Of a DNA stretch of 64,000 nt, positions 22,437 to 35,249 are shown one piece after another. Below the pieces are notes generated by a model. It searched no databases. It was given only the letters and a program-made list of their open reading frames with translations, and was not told the DNA's origin. The stretch lies in NCBI GenBank assembly GCA_032622095.1, contig CP136064.1:141313954-141377953 (forward strand), written 5' to 3'. Position numbers and translations under genes: made by a program. The stretch comes from Siphonodentalium dalli. Taxonomy: Eukaryota > Mollusca > Scaphopoda > Gadilida > Siphonodentaliidae. Each line of letters begins with the position of its first letter. Position 1 is the stretch's first letter.

Positions 22437-24001
22437 TTAACCCTTTGAACCCGACTGGCCGCAAAAGCGGCCAGCCAGAAAACGTTCATACACCCGACTG
22501 GCCGCAAAAGCGGCCAGCAGCATTCAGTGACATCATAAACCTATGTAGCATGTGTATAAATAACCATTGGTATATCCACTTATATCTATGTAAATGATCC
22601 CAAGGAACTTCAGCAGTGCCATGGGTGCATGTGTATGAGTTTGATGCCGACTAGTTGGGGTAGAAAAACATGCGCATGCGCACAGCGCAGAATTCAACAA
22701 ACGTACATTATTTGAAGTGATTCGGGTAAAGCTCTACATTGTTGCGCGGTTCGCAGGATTGTAGAAAGACACCATTTCGATCACTCTTTTTGTTTTAAAT
22801 TAGTATTGCATACATAATCAGTGTTCTGTCATATGTGAGGAAGGCGCACGCAGTTTCTTATTTGAGTCAATTTGTTTCGCGCATGTGCATAGGATAAAAT
22901 GATAAATGTATGGATTTTTGTGGAATGATACAATCACTTCAAGGTCTCCATAGTACATAAATTTGCGTTACACAACTGCACGTTTTTAAATTGCATTAGA
23001 GTAGTACTGTGGAAATGGGTTGCATGGTCACAATACCATCTTGTCCGATCTACTTGCGCGTGCACATTACAAACACGTGGTCAAATCGTGCATTATTGAG
23101 CAATTATGTAAAGTTTAAGACTCGTGGCACCATTTGAACATGACCATCACCGTGCCCTATAGGCGATGTCTAAAACGGGACGTATGCCATTGAATGCACA
23201 GGGAAGTGGTATCATTCGATCACTTGGGCTATATGCTTAGCAACCATTGATACCGTTAAATACAAACTGCATGTAGGTTCAATCTTCTGACCTGATGTAT
23301 CTCCAGTTTCACAATAGGGTATTGACTGCATAGAAAATGCCGTTTCTTAGCGCGGAATTATACGACGCTATAAGCTATAATTGCATTATACTTTCAGTTC
23401 CGGGTAGTTGCTTAGAAACCGTTACCAGGGAGTGATCGTGTGGCAAAGTATACCGTTCTAAAAAAAATACACAGTGGCCCATGGGAACCTACCTGTAAAA
23501 TTTCAGACCTGTAGCACCATTTGAACATAACCATCAGCATGTGCATGCCAAGAATGTCTAAATTGGGGCATAATTCGCAGGCAATGGTGTCATTCGATCA
23601 TTTGGGGTATTTGCTTAGCAACCGTTGCTACCCTTAAATACAAGTTAGGATCAGACTTCTGGCCAGATATATCTCAAATTTCACAATAGGGTGTTGATTG
23701 CATCAAAAACGCCATTTCCTTGGGCTGAATTACGACCGTAAAAGCTATAATTGTATTTTACTTTCAATATCGGGTAGATGCCTAGCAACCGTTACCAGGG
23801 AGTGACCACGTGGCAATGTAACCAGATCGTAAAATAATCAGTGGTCCATGGGGAACACACATCTAAAGTTTCAGAAATGTGACACCACTTGAACATAAAC
23901 AACACCATACATCTAAACACAGGCCACAATATAAAAAATACCACTGGGAGCCCAGGGTCAGGGTGTCGATCGTTGTGGGGAGCCAGGGTTCAAAGGGTTA
24001 A
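22437..24001. mobile_element. TTAA-bounded piggyBac-like non-autonomous element 1
   Basis: TTAACCCTTTGAACCC (22437-22452) and GGGTTCAAAGGGTTAA (23986-24001) are perfect inverted copies, with TTAA at both edges as piggyBac-type insertion leaves. The TIR begins CCC after TTAA, as is usual for that superfamily. Just inside the left end are two copies of CTGGCCGC-AAAA-GCGGCCAG (22455-22474 and 22498-22517). The interior has a diverged tandem duplication of about 375 bp (about 23090-23470 and 23470-23880). No transposase. It split the L1-like LINE, so it is younger than that fragment. Confidence 0.8.
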
Positions 24002-24330
24002 GATATTTTTGCCCATATGTTGAAAATAAAGGATCACATAATATATTGGTAGGTGCTAATCCAGTCCAGCTGCTGTCTGGCGTTAACATTCTTCGGATCC
24101 AACTTATTTTCATGAGTCAATAAAAAGAGTTACATTGACCATTTGCAACCCGCCAGTCTGATATGGTTGGTAAATTTGACTACGCTTTATTCTGTCACGT
24201 TTTCCATTCCAAATGAATTTGAACATGAGGCTGTTTAAGTCAGTAATACATTTTCCCCCTGGATTAGGAAGAGAAATAAAGAGATGAACTCGTTGATTTG
24301 ATTACTACTATTTTCCCAAGAGAGCCTGTT
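24002..24330 (-). pseudogene. L1-like LINE ORF2 fragment, upstream part
   Basis: Three successive frames on the minus strand read LLGKIVVIKS, then LNSLMFKFIWNGKRDRIKRS and YQPYQTGGLQMVNVTLF, then LMKISWIRRMLTPDSSW ending YGQKYL. This is the usual order after the RT in L1-like ORF2. Two frameshifts break it. The upstream part of the LINE is missing beyond about 24330, where a short palindrome (24334-24357) begins. Confidence 0.7.
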
Positions 24331-24333
24331 TCA

Positions 24334-24357
24334 GCTAGTATAATTTAATATACTAGC
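24334..24357. repeat. 24-base palindrome
   Basis: GCTAGTATA-ATTTAA-TATACTAGC, with 9-bp arms around six A/T bases, at the upstream limit of the LINE fragment. Confidence 0.7.
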
Positions 24358-24983
24358 AAATCCAGTTCATAATCAGCACATTGAACCAGTTTTTATTTAA
24401 TGATCACTATTTATTTATCGTATAAATACATTATATCTGAGATATTGCAATATTCTACATGTGTTTGTCAACCCGTTGCACAATTGACATAATTATTTTA
24501 AGCTCCGCCCACCGCTGTCACCGTTTTATAGCAAAACAGATGATTTTTTATTATGTCCAAAAAAAATTCATCTATTAAAAAGGATTTTGCAGGCCTTAAA
24601 ATCCATCACAGTTTTTATTATCCCCTTCCCCATACCCACATTTGAAAGATTGCTTGCTCATATCTGTATTTCTAGACAGCTCAATATTATACATGAATAT
24701 GTTTCACTATTATGCATTATTAATAGAATCAAACTTTTACACATGATCAAGGTACACAGATCATTAAAACAGATCCATATGGAGGATTTATCTTACCAAT
24801 ACTATCCACGTACTTGTGCAAAATACCAGGTGATCAGAGTTTAAAGCTGTTAATTCAGCATTGACTATTCACTCAATGTTGCTATTTATAGTTGTGTGTC
24901 CAGTAGTTATGTGAAACATTATGGAGAAGGGATACACATGGTGATGCGGTTGCAGAAAAACATAGTACCTTTAGCATATATGT
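24358..24983. other. No gene seen
   Basis: AT-rich. An 85-codon plus-strand frame (24587-24844) has no recognisable family and is probably chance. Confidence 0.4.
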
Positions 24984-25339
24984 GGCCTCTACCACAGAGT
25001 ATGTATGCAATTTAGAATTTATTGAAGACAGTATATGGTACTCCTTTGTGTTTTGATAAATTGTGTTCATAGTATACCACCATGCATTCTTGAGATAAAA
25101 TCGAAATATTCGTGTTCTTATCACTTGATCGGAGACAACTATGACTACTATTTTAAGGCAGGGCCTCTGCCACAGAGTATGTATGCAATTTAGAATTTAT
25201 TGAAGACAGTATATGGTACTCCTTTGTGTTTTGATAAATTGCGTTCATAGTATACCACCATGCATTCTTGAGATAAAATCGAAATATTCGTGTTCTTATC
25301 ACTTGATCGGAGACAACTATGACTACTATTTTAAGGCAG
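24984..25339. repeat. 178-bp tandem duplication
   Basis: 24984-25161 and 25162-25339 are near-identical direct copies starting GGCCTCT. I see two differences (CTACC/CTGCC and AATTGTG/AATTGCG). A recent local duplication. Confidence 0.9.
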
Positions 25340-25358
25340 AGTAAAGGACATCATATAT

Positions 25359-26284
25359 ATATTTATAAACTGGTTCACACCCCTCGGCCAATCAAATTGC
25401 TCCAATTCATGAACAATATTTCTTGTATGAATGGCCAAAATACAGACTTGAGCTAAATATCACACAGAAATTGACATTAATTGGATAGTAAGCTGAAAGA
25501 AGATCGGACCGGTAGGTGTGAAATTCTAACAATGCGCCATGATAATGATCACACCAGTCACTTGGGCAGTTAAAACACGGATCATTCCATTATTAGCGGA
25601 CATATAGGGGTGGTCTGCATGGGTTGGGGCCCCAACACTTTTGGTTGAATATGTTTTTGTCTATCGAGAGAGGCGGGCGATTGGAAGTAAACTGAACGAG
25701 ATCCAAACCTGTTTCGAATGTATAATCCACAATAATCACATAATGATCTTCAGAATGATACATTGAGAAAATTTCACAACTGTTCTCATATACATGCATG
25801 TGCGCGGAAAATACAGGCACTATACACAGGTTTGCTTACGTCTTTTGTTATGAATGCCGGTGATATTTCATCAAACAAACTTCATGGAATTAATGTGGAA
25901 TAGTTTCACTTCGGAGTTCGAACACTACCGGTACATTGTCTCCTGTGTTCTGAACGATAATTCCATTATGACAACAAGGCGAAAAATAACTTAAACAGCT
26001 GAAACAGTTTATTGTCACAACGAAGAATCTGTTTTATCAAGAAAAACGTTATCAGTATAAAACGTTCTCAAATTTGGACACAAAATGATTTATTAATTTC
26101 TGATGTATAATGCAGACCCAAGTGAGCCGATTGTCAACGAACATTTGACTAATTATTCAACAGGAATATGTAACACCACAATCCATTCAATTAACTTTTA
26201 ATTGAATGGTAATTGATAGGTAATCATCGAATATAATGTGGCTCAATTGTGTTTGCCTTGGGGTGTGAACTGTTTTATAAATAT
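25359..26284. mobile_element. Inverted-repeat DNA element (about 0.93 kb), superfamily unknown
   Basis: The first 44 bases (ATATTTATAAACTGGTTCAC, then ACCCCTCGGCCAATC…) match the inverted last 44 bases (…GGGTGTGAACTGTTTTATAAATAT) at about 36 positions. No transposase. The target duplication cannot be told apart from the AT-rich ends. Confidence 0.6.
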
Positions 26285-26287
26285 GTC

Positions 26288-26378
26288 ATAACCCCCTTGG
26301 GTATCTGTACAAGAAATATAGAACGCGCCGCTTCGCGGCTTGGTCTATATTTCTTGTACAGATACCCAAGGGGGTTAT
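26288..26378. repeat. Long hairpin: 34-bp perfect arms with an inner hairpin in the loop
   Basis: 26288-26321 (ATAACCCCCTTGGGTATCTG…) is exactly complementary to 26345-26378. The 23-base loop contains GCCGC-TTC-GCGGC, a second small hairpin. It sits immediately to the right of the 25359-26284 element. Confidence 0.9.
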
Positions 26379-26398
26379 AACCTATACATATATATGTA

Positions 26399-27123
26399 CT
26401 AGCAGGGTTACCCGGCGTTGCCCAGGTTAATGTATGCTGTGGATATTTGTTGGGAATAGAGAATGCTCTTGCTTAAAGTGTTATACGTTTTCTCAAAAAT
26501 TGTATATTCAAATAGCATCACAAAACATAACAAGAGGTGTGCACTCGAGTGCTAGCATACCCCCACCGTGGCAAATTCATCCCGCATTATCCGTAAACTC
26601 AACCAAAAAGATTTTTAACTTTAAAGAAAAATTCGGACTAATAATATCGATATGGTGTCACAAGAAGCTTGTACAGAAAAAATTATTCAAATCGGTTCGT
26701 ATTTGTTAAAGTTATTAAATCAGACAGAATTTTCTAATTCAAAATAAGTCGAAAATGAGGTGTAATATTACGAAAAACAGTCTGAGCCAATCCCTAGCCG
26801 CATCATGTAGAGAGGGTATTGTGAGAAGCATGTATACCAAAAATTATTGAAATTGGTTCATATTTGTTAAAGTTATTAAGTCGGACAGAATTTTCTAAGT
26901 CAAAATAAGTCGAAAAAGAGGCGTAACTTAAAAAAAAAAGTCGGACCGAACCGCAATTAGCATCATGCGGAGAGACCGTCATAAGGAGATTGCATACAAA
27001 AAATTATTGAAATCAGTTCATAGTTGTTCGAGTTATGAGGTCGGACGGACGGACGGACAAACGGACGGAGAAAGCGTCAATCCAGTATACCCGCCATTTT
27101 CTTCCTTCGAAAGTGGGGGTATA
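26399..27123 (-). mobile_element. Helitron-end-like repeat with internal ~155-bp tandem units and (GGAC)n tail
   Basis: Starts CTAGCAGGGTTACCCGGCGT, which on the minus strand is a GGC-AAC-GCC hairpin followed by CTAG and T. The interior has about three diverged units (AAAAATTATTGAAAT-GGTTC, AAGTTATTAA-TC-GAC). It ends in GGACGGACGGACGGAC and a TATACCC…GGGGTATA stem next to the inverted-repeat element at 27124. Confidence 0.55.
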
Positions 27124-30100
27124 TAGTCCAGGAGATCGGGAGGTAGTGTTGCTCATATTGACGGACAAGCTGCGACCATGTTATTTTTAATGTTTTAGGT
27201 ATGGTAATGAAGAAAAATCATGATAGCAAGAACAAATTTGTAGCCTTCTTTGTTTTTTTTCGATTTTTTGGGCATTTTTCGACATTTTAAGCCCAAAATT
27301 TTCATTTTATTTTCAATGTGTAAAGATTTCATTTTAGTATGATTTTGGTGATTAAGTTGAATAGTAATTGTGTTAATAATGTTAAATAAGTAATTGTGCT
27401 AAAAAATTGAAGAATTGAAATGTTTTTGTTTAAATTTTTTACCATTTTTTAAAACTTTTTTACGCAAAATTGTCCAAATTGCAACCATTTCATCTTAGTA
27501 TGATTTTAAGGTTAAAATTCACCATAATTATTTTAATATTGTTAAATAATTTACAACTTGGCTTCTACAATGTTTTTAAATGGATTTAAGAAGGTTTCTA
27601 CTTGTTTTCTAAGTTGAGGGGGGTCTAATTCAAATCCAATTAAACATTGTACTGTTCAAAATTAGATAAATTTCTTAAGGCATATGGTAGATATACGTAA
27701 CTAGTTTCCAAAACGTATACATATGCCTTTCTATCCTGTGCGTTATGCACGCGAGTCGGATTTTACAAATTAAATTATGATGAAAAACCCTGAATTTTGG
27801 GTGTGGTCACATTTGTGGTCATAATATTCCGATTAGAGAGCGGATGGACATGGGGCATGCGACACTATGCAGTATATATGTATATAACAAGCATGACATG
27901 AGACATTAGTATCTTTCTACTAAACTGTGCTTCCAGAGTTATCAGGAATCGAGTATCGGTGTTATTTCTTCTTACCCCCCCCCCCCCCCCCCCCCCCCCC
28001 AAATGGTCAATTTAAAACGGGGTATGTGGGTCAAAGGACCACTGGGAGATAATAGGATGTCCAATGACTTCTATATTTCTATCGTATCACCGTAAAGCTT
28101 TTTTTGTAAAATTGGCGCAGTTTACATGATCAAAGTTCGATTTTCTTTACAATTATAGGTTACAGGCAACTAATTATATAGAGTTACGCTTCTTGAAACT
28201 CGAGTCAGCATAACAAAACAATCTGGCTGCTGATTGGTTGATTATCATTGAGGGAAATATCCCTAATCGGGAACAGAAAATCATAGCCTACGTAAATATG
28301 GCGATCGTGTATGTTTAGATGTTCAGGAAGAGCCTGGTGGTATCTATAAGTTACGGAAGGGGTCTGGATATGTTTATGCTGCTGATTTTTGTGCAGTAAA
28401 TGGGGTAGTTGTGGAAATGCAAGACTATCGTTTGAAAAAAATACCGAAAATGGCACGTTTGTTGTCACATACTGGTGCAGCGGATGACGTGCTAAGGGAA
28501 AATTGACCACTTCAAGTTCAAATAGGCTTAACCCATAGCCGGCGGGACTTTTAGTTAACACTGTCGCCTATGGAAAATAATTAGGTGTTTGTAACCTATA
28601 GATACGAAGCTTCGGTACATTAATTATTATTTATATATTACTATATTTAAATCAGATTTATGCAAAACATGAATGTACCGATTATTCGTGACATTCAAGT
28701 TAAATGTTCAATAATAGAAAATTATACTGTGACTGGTTCATTCAACATGAAGTTAGTCAAGGTGTATCTTTATTAATAACAGTATACAGTACTATCAAAA
28801 TCAGAAGAAACATGTGACCCTGGGTGCTTATCTCCCAGTGCTGTGGCAAAACAAAAATTGACAATGCATTCTTAAACCCAAACCTGTGGCGGTTTTTCAT
28901 CCAATGCACCGAAGCTTCGTGCCATGTACCGAAGCTTCGTGACGTGTCAGAACTCCAGGACATCATATGGTAACGGTAACAAACGTTGAATGGTCACCAG
29001 AAACCTGGATATTAATAATTTCAGATCATAATTAGCATCGCATTATATATTAACCCATCGAGGAATATGTCATAATGACACACTATATTACACATACTAT
29101 ATAACTGCCCCCTCCCTGACACAGGGCTACATATAAGAAGTTTATCAATGTCTACTTAATGAGAGTATACAGTTCCGTCAAAATCTGACCGAAAATGTGA
29201 CCTCGCATCGTTAACCCCAATCTGTGGCGATTTTCATACAATTTACCGAAGCTTCGTGACACGTACCGTCAAATGGCATCAAACGTTGAATGGTCACCAT
29301 AAACTTTGATATCAGTCATTTCAGATTGTAATTATCATGGAATTATATATTAAACCATGGTGTAATTATGTCAAAATGACACACTATATTACATCCACCC
29401 TATATAACTGCTTCCTCCCTGACACAGTGCTACATACAAGAAGTGTATCCATGTCTACTTAATGAGAGCATATAGTTCTGTCGAAATCTGGCAAAAAATG
29501 TGACCTTGCATCATTAACCCCAAATATGTGGCGGTTTTTCATCCTATGTACCGAAGCTTTGTGACATGTACCGAAGCTTGGTGACGTGTCAGAACTTCTA
29601 AAATATACCCCATCGGGACATCAAATGGTATCAAACGTTGAATGGTCACCAGAGATCTCGATATTAGTCATTTCAGACCATAATAACATAGCATTATATA
29701 TTAACCCATCGAGAAATATGTCAAAATGACACACTATATTACACCCACCCCTATATAACTGCGTCCTCCCTGACACAGGCTGCATATCAAAAGTTTATCC
29801 ATGTCTACTTAATGAGAGTATAGAGTTCTGTCAAAATCGGGAGAACAATTTGGTCTATAAATCCCGTAGTGTGACACATTTAATATATACCAAAACAATA
29901 AACATCTTTCAACCCAAAGATAGTTACATTTTAATTGCAAAAATGGTCTAAACATGAAAAGTTTTTGAGAGAAAAGTCCAATATTTTTGGTGATGTCAGT
30001 GGTGACAATAGTAACAATTAACCATGGCACATCAGACATGTTAGTATTCAATGTATAGAAGGCAGAATAGCCAATTTTGTACATCATCCACAACTTGTAA

Positions 30101-31021
30101 TCGATTGCAGAACACGCTGGGGCAATATTTATCATTTTCCATATTTTGGCAGCCATTTTGGCAGCCATTTTGAGCCAAAGTAAGAATTTTGGTTCCAGTG
30201 AGTTGGAATATTCATAGGTATAATCATATGCATCACTTACATTACAAAGTTCTGTTCATTTCTTGTTAAAATATGACTATAATCCCAATTGTGATTTATT
30301 TGTGAAATTTTATACTGCGTTCTGTAAATTCGAATTTTTGAGGGAACGGAATGGGCTAGGAACCCAAAAAGTGCATATTTAATTGCCCCAATGATCAGTT
30401 ACACAAATTACAAAATAAAGTTGCATTACTCAACCAGTTCCAAACAGCATGAATCGATCTAGAAGATATTTGTAAAAAACAAGTCATATTTTCAACTTCC
30501 GGTGGCCATATTGGTGGCCATCTTGGATGGTGAGTTTCAATTTTGCCCCAAAAAAGTGACATTATGTCTTAGCTTCACGAAAATATATACATTTGTATAC
30601 AGTTTACAAAATTTTCACCGCTATAATTTGCATAAAACTGACTTAGGGTCTGGTCTGAAAAAACGGCGGCCATGATGGACGCCATTTTGTCTGGAGTCTA
30701 TACGGCCACTTTTTTTTCTTGCTAACATTGCTTGAAGGACATAATAAGGAACAAAATGAGTTGGGAGAAGTTAAGTCCCAGGGGGTGCAAGGATACCCAT
30801 ATTAGCTCCCGGACTATATGACGTCGCCGGAAAATTCTTTCATTTTCGGTCATCGGGTAGGTCAATAAAAACACATTTTTCGCCAATTAAGCTACAAATT
30901 CACCACTGCTATCATGGATTTTCGTAATCTACATATATTTTACTACAAAATTAGACCGGATAGCACTTGTCCGTCAAAATGAGCAACATTTGTTATTTCT
31001 TGGGGTCGATCTCCTGGACTA
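27124..31021. mobile_element. 3.9-kb terminal-inverted-repeat element without recognisable transposase
   Basis: TAGTCCAGGAGATCG at the left and CGATCTCCTGGACTA at the right are perfect inverted copies. A second pair, TGTTGCTCAT-TTGACGGACAAG, lies 13 bases further in on the left and 22 on the right, and weaker similarity (CATGATAGCA, AATTTGTAGC) extends to about 130 bases. The interior includes an extremely long poly-C (about 27976-28001), tandem units (28740-29830) and stretches rich in GGCCATnTTG. A 118-codon minus-strand frame (28205-28561) has no recognisable family. No clear target duplication. Confidence 0.6.
28740..29830. repeat. Tandem units of about 300-350 bp
   Basis: AAACGTTGAATGGTCACCAG recurs near 28982, 29282 and 29634, with shared phrases CCGAAGCTTCGTGACGTGTC, CCTCCCTGACACAG and CTACTTAATGAGAGTAT. 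The phrase ACCGAAGCTTCGTG is itself doubled in some units and carries the palindrome CGAAGCTTCG. Confidence 0.75.
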
Positions 31022-31818
31022 ATAATTATTACAGTCATGGAATATAAGTAGTGGCTCACCTTGTCAATTGTCATTCTGTTTATCGCGATTAATCCGTTCC
31101 ACCAATAATGAAGTATTTATTTATTTACAACTGCGTATACATTAGACGTTATAATATGATACATGAACATCATAAACACATTAGTTCGATAAAAGATGAT
31201 AATTGGGTTTTACATATTGAGATGTATCAATCAATCTAGTGGGTTGGACTAAGATCTCGAGGACACCTGGCTATCATATCTCCATGAAGATACAGATGTT
31301 TCAAAGAAATTTCCAGGTGCTCCTCTTTTCATAGTGCTATATATTGGCTAAATATTCTTAGTTTAAACGAAATGTTGCTGCGCAAATATATCAGCTACAT
31401 GTGCCAGGCACAGAGCGAGATTTTGAGTTCTTTATGTCAGTCGATGAGTCTGTTCTAAAACCCTTGTCAGATGTCAGTATTGGTAGGATCCTGAAAAGTC
31501 TTGTTCTACTAACTGCATTTTCTTGTATATCAGAAGAAACTATATTTGACTACACACTGTGACCACTATTTTTGAACAGGCCTTCCATATCTCTTGACAA
31601 ATTGTAACTTTTTGTGGAAACTGTATTGAATGGAACAGACTAAATTTTGTTATTATATATATGCAATCCTCTGACAGTTCGAGGTCTCTCAGTTTGCACG
31701 AATATATGTATCTCTTCAATAGGGTGATAAATATATGTTTAATGCTTCTTCTAGTTATCTCTTTTTGCTAGCTCATTGTGTGAATGCCTTGATTGCCATT
31801 CCCATATAAATATGACTG
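31022..31818. other. No gene seen
   Basis: Unique AT-rich sequence between two transposon-like blocks. No long frame or splice-flanked coding stretch recognised. Confidence 0.4.
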
Positions 31819-33020
31819 TTAACTCTTTGATTGCCAGGCGCCGATATTATTGGCCCAAATGTCCGGTTGGTAAATTGCCAGGGCCGATATTATCGGCCAT
31901 AATTGTAACCGTAATAATTTTGATCACAACTGTATGACAATAATAAAAAAGTTTTTCAAGTTTCATAAAATTATTGTTTTAATTGTTTCTAATTAAATTC
32001 TGCCGTATATATCTGATTTTTAATCCTTTTTAAGACGTTTGAAAATTAAAATAATGAAATAAGTTTGTAAACAAAATGTAAGATCCGCAGTCGGAAATCC
32101 AAAATGGCCGACAATTTCAGAAAAATATTTTTTGACAATTATTTATATGAAAGATCTGCATTTTACCAATGCATTAACTAATTTAAACATGATAGTATGA
32201 CAACCTGACATTACAATAAAGATTATGTGTACTTTAGATTGTTTTATTAGTTTTTTTAATAGTCAAAATTGCCGTTTTTGCTGAATGAATCATCTATTTT
32301 TCAAGGTAAAAACGTAATTCATTAAAACAAACGGCGTGATTATAAACTCCCACAGGCCCCAGCGTGCCTCAGTGACAGTTTTATAGACCACATGCATATG
32401 TGTCATTTTTGTTATTTTATTTATAGCATAATGATGATAAGCTTGTAGTTAGAGATTTAATTATATATCACAATTTTGTTTTTGTTTTTTGACAGTCAAA
32501 ATTGCCATTTTCCTCAAATAAAAAACCTAGCTATTTTCGTAGTAAAGTTAAACTGTCGCAACTAAAGTCTAAATCGGCTCCTGCATTGTGTAGCTCCTCA
32601 CATATGGTCCAGCTATACCAGAACTAGACCCTAATTTACTCTTACAAGTTTTTAAAATGGAAAGACAGTAGAAAGATTTATCAGATCATCATCGTTGGAA
32701 TACTGTCTCAGAAAACCAATATTGAATATAGCAGGATGTGGGCCATTTTTCAATTGGATTATTGCAAAAAAATCCTTATTTGGAGTTATTTCCCTTGGGT
32801 TACAAGGAGTTATGCCCCTTAATTGTCGTGAACATTCTTCGGCAAAATATTCACCCGCAATTCTTTGGCTAATCACCTACATACATGTCCTTGATATTTG
32901 AAACATTATTTCATAAGAAGAAGACTATTATTGTATCATACTTTTCCACAATAAAATCAGTTTTCTCATAAATTCTCCGGCAATTTAGGTGTAAAATTAG
33001 CTCGGCAACGAAAGAGTTAA
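31819..33020. mobile_element. TTAA-bounded piggyBac-like non-autonomous element 2
   Basis: TTAACTCTTTGATTGCC (31819) pairs with GGCAACGAAAGAGTTAA (to 33020), with TTAA at both edges. Near the left end are two palindromes, GCCGATA-T-TATTGGC (31840) and GGCCGATA-T-TATCGGCC (31882), spaced 43 bases, as in element 1. No transposase; overlapping 70-codon frames at 32652-32901 are not convincing. Confidence 0.7.
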
Positions 33021-33099
33021 GAAGATATAATTGTTCAAATGACTTATGTGGGTCACCATATGTCGGGATTGTGAAATGTGAACGCCCAACTACTTAAAA

Positions 33100-34875
33100 T
33101 GATATGGAGATGGCCTGGTGACTGTATACAACTTATATGTGGATATCGGCGAATAGTAATCTTATCAATGATAGTGCATATCCGCTCGCCATCCGTAACG
33201 CAAACGACACCAAATGTGATTTAATTCATGGTTTATCATTAGAGAAAAACGTGTATGAATTTGGTGGAATTTGGTTTATTAAATCAATTGTTGATGCAAT
33301 GCTGACTCGAACAACGCCATATTGCGAAGGTGATTATGTATTCGTTTGGTGGAAATCAGCGACAAAACTATTTCACCATATTTTTTAAATTTCCCCTCCC
33401 ACGAACATCGTCATTTTAGAAAATTTTAACCCGCACCATTATCTTCCTTGTAAAAAGTTACCCCTCTTAGAACGCCTTGGTGCCATCTCGATTGTACAGC
33501 GTGAAGTTATATATAGAACACACACAGACAGACAAAAAGACAGACAGACAGCACGATTTTATTTCTTGTATCATTTGAGAAGAACGTTTCTGAATTTGAT
33601 GGTAATTGGTACTAAAAATATTTTGTATCAGTTTTGGTGACCCTCCCGTCCCTATTTCGGACTCAAGCTGCACACACTAAGACTCATTAGAGATTAGAGA
33701 TGCATATATATGAAATTGGTGAAAATTGGCGAGAATACAAATTCATATCAAATTTAAGGTCCCCATATCTCTCACCCATAGGGCACCAATTTGGTGTATC
33801 TAAACCACACGATAAGATTCCTCGTATCACGGAGAAGAATATGTATCAATCTGGTGGAAATCGGCACTAAACATAGGGATATAATTTTTGTGTCCCTCTC
33901 ATCACTATACACCACTGACTCGAATGGCCCCACTTGTGACATCCTTAAACCACATGATTACACTCCTGATATCATGGAGATGATTGTTTATAAGTTTGGT
34001 GATAATCGGCGACTAAACAATTTTTTTTATCAAATTTGGTGCCAATCCCTCCCCTCTCCATCTCTCACCAAACAGCACCACTATGGCGTCTTTAAATCAC
34101 GATTAGATTCCTCGTATCATGGATAAGAACGAGTATCAATTTGGTGGAAATTGGCGCTAAAAAAATTGTGCATCAATTTTGGTGCCCCTGTCTCTTTCAA
34201 TGCAACCCTGACTCGAATGAGGCCACATTTGACAGATAAAAGCCACACCATTAGACTCCTCATACCATGGGGATGATTTTGTATAAGTGTGGTGGCAATC
34301 GGCGACTTATTATCAAATTTAGTGCCCACCCCCTCCAAATCTCTCATCCAAAAACAACAATTTGGCATTGTTAAATCGCACAATTAGATTCCTTGTATCA
34401 CGAAGAAGAATATATATCAATTTAGTTTTATCAATTTTGGTGCCCCTCTCCCCTTCCGTTCATCCCTGAGTCAAACGACGCCACTTTTGACATATTTAAA
34501 CCACACCGTTGGATTCTTCATATCATGGGAATGATTATATGTAAGCTTCATGGCAATCGACGACAGAAAAAAAATCTGCCCCCCCCCTTCCGGGCACCCC
34601 TGATGCGAACGGCGTGACTTTTGCCATATTTAAACCACGCCATTAGATTCCTCATATTATAGGATGATTATATATAAGTTTGGTGGCAATCGGCAAAAAA
34701 AAATTAATTCTGCCCCTCCCCCTTTTCTGCCCCCGACAACAATAGCGTCACTTTAGAAAATTCTAACCCCGACCATTATCTTTCTCGTAAAAAGCTACTC
34801 CTAGTAGACCCCTTTGGCATCATCTAGATGGTCCCCTGTGAATTTCTATAGAACACAGACAGACAGACAGACATT
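33100..34875. repeat. Diverged ~150-bp tandem units with (GACA)n ends
   Basis: Units carry TTTGGTGGAAATCGGC-ACTAAA, TGGTGCCCCTC, TTAAACCACAC-ATTAGATTCC and CGTATCA-GGA-AAGAA. A terminal segment (ACCATTATCTTCC, AGAACACA-CAGACAGACAGACA) occurs at 33429-33553 and again at 34766-34873, which suggests two elements in series. The frames it contains change with the period and are not genes. Confidence 0.65.
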
Positions 34876-34958
34876 TGCAAATATAGATATAGATATGAAG
34901 CCTGCTATGGTTCGATTCTGCAGATTTTAATGGTATAAATAAGAGAGAAAATTAGAAC

Positions 34959-35180
34959 TGTCTTGAGAGGATTGTGTTTGTGAGGAGTTGTGCACCTTAA
35001 CGGAGGAGGTATGACGTCACAGCGCACGACGAAGTGTTGATGTTTTGGTGTGGCGGAGAAGATTGTAAAAATATATATGAACTGGCGAAAAGGATATAAA
35101 GAAATACTGGCGTTCCGTGGCGAGTGATTCCGGCGATTAGACTATCGTATAGGTATTAAAGCTTTCCTACTTGTTTTTCA
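34959..35180 (+). repeat. 5' LTR of the copia element
   Basis: Runs from TGTC to TTTTTCA and aligns with 39649-39870, both 222 bases through balancing indels. It has an 18-base segment (about 34988-35005) absent from the other LTR and lacks about 18-20 bases near its start. It contains a TGACGTCA motif (35012), a TATAAA (35095) and an ATTAAA (35155). If the LTR is taken to start at TGTGTTTG, the start would be 34973. Confidence 0.85.
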
Positions 35181-35192
35181 TGGTAGCAGAGC
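35181..35192 (+). promoter_or_regulatory. Primer binding site, initiator tRNA-Met
   Basis: TGGTAGCAGAG directly follows the 5' LTR and is complementary to the 3' end of animal initiator tRNA-Met (…CTCTGCTACCA). This is the usual primer of copia elements. The match is 11 bases, then diverges. Confidence 0.8.
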
Positions 35193-35249
35193 GAGGTTTT
35201 GCGCATTCGTTACATACCGGTACTTTGGCGAAGGAAATTTCAAAATAAA

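Noticed and set aside
28205-28561. 118-codon minus-strand frame as a gene
   Set aside because: No recognisable domain, lies inside a repeat-rich inverted-repeat element, and has no splice or promoter context; kept only as a search suggestion.
32652-32901. Overlapping sense and antisense frames of about 70 codons
   Set aside because: Mutual shadows inside a non-autonomous TTAA element; neither shows transposase motifs.
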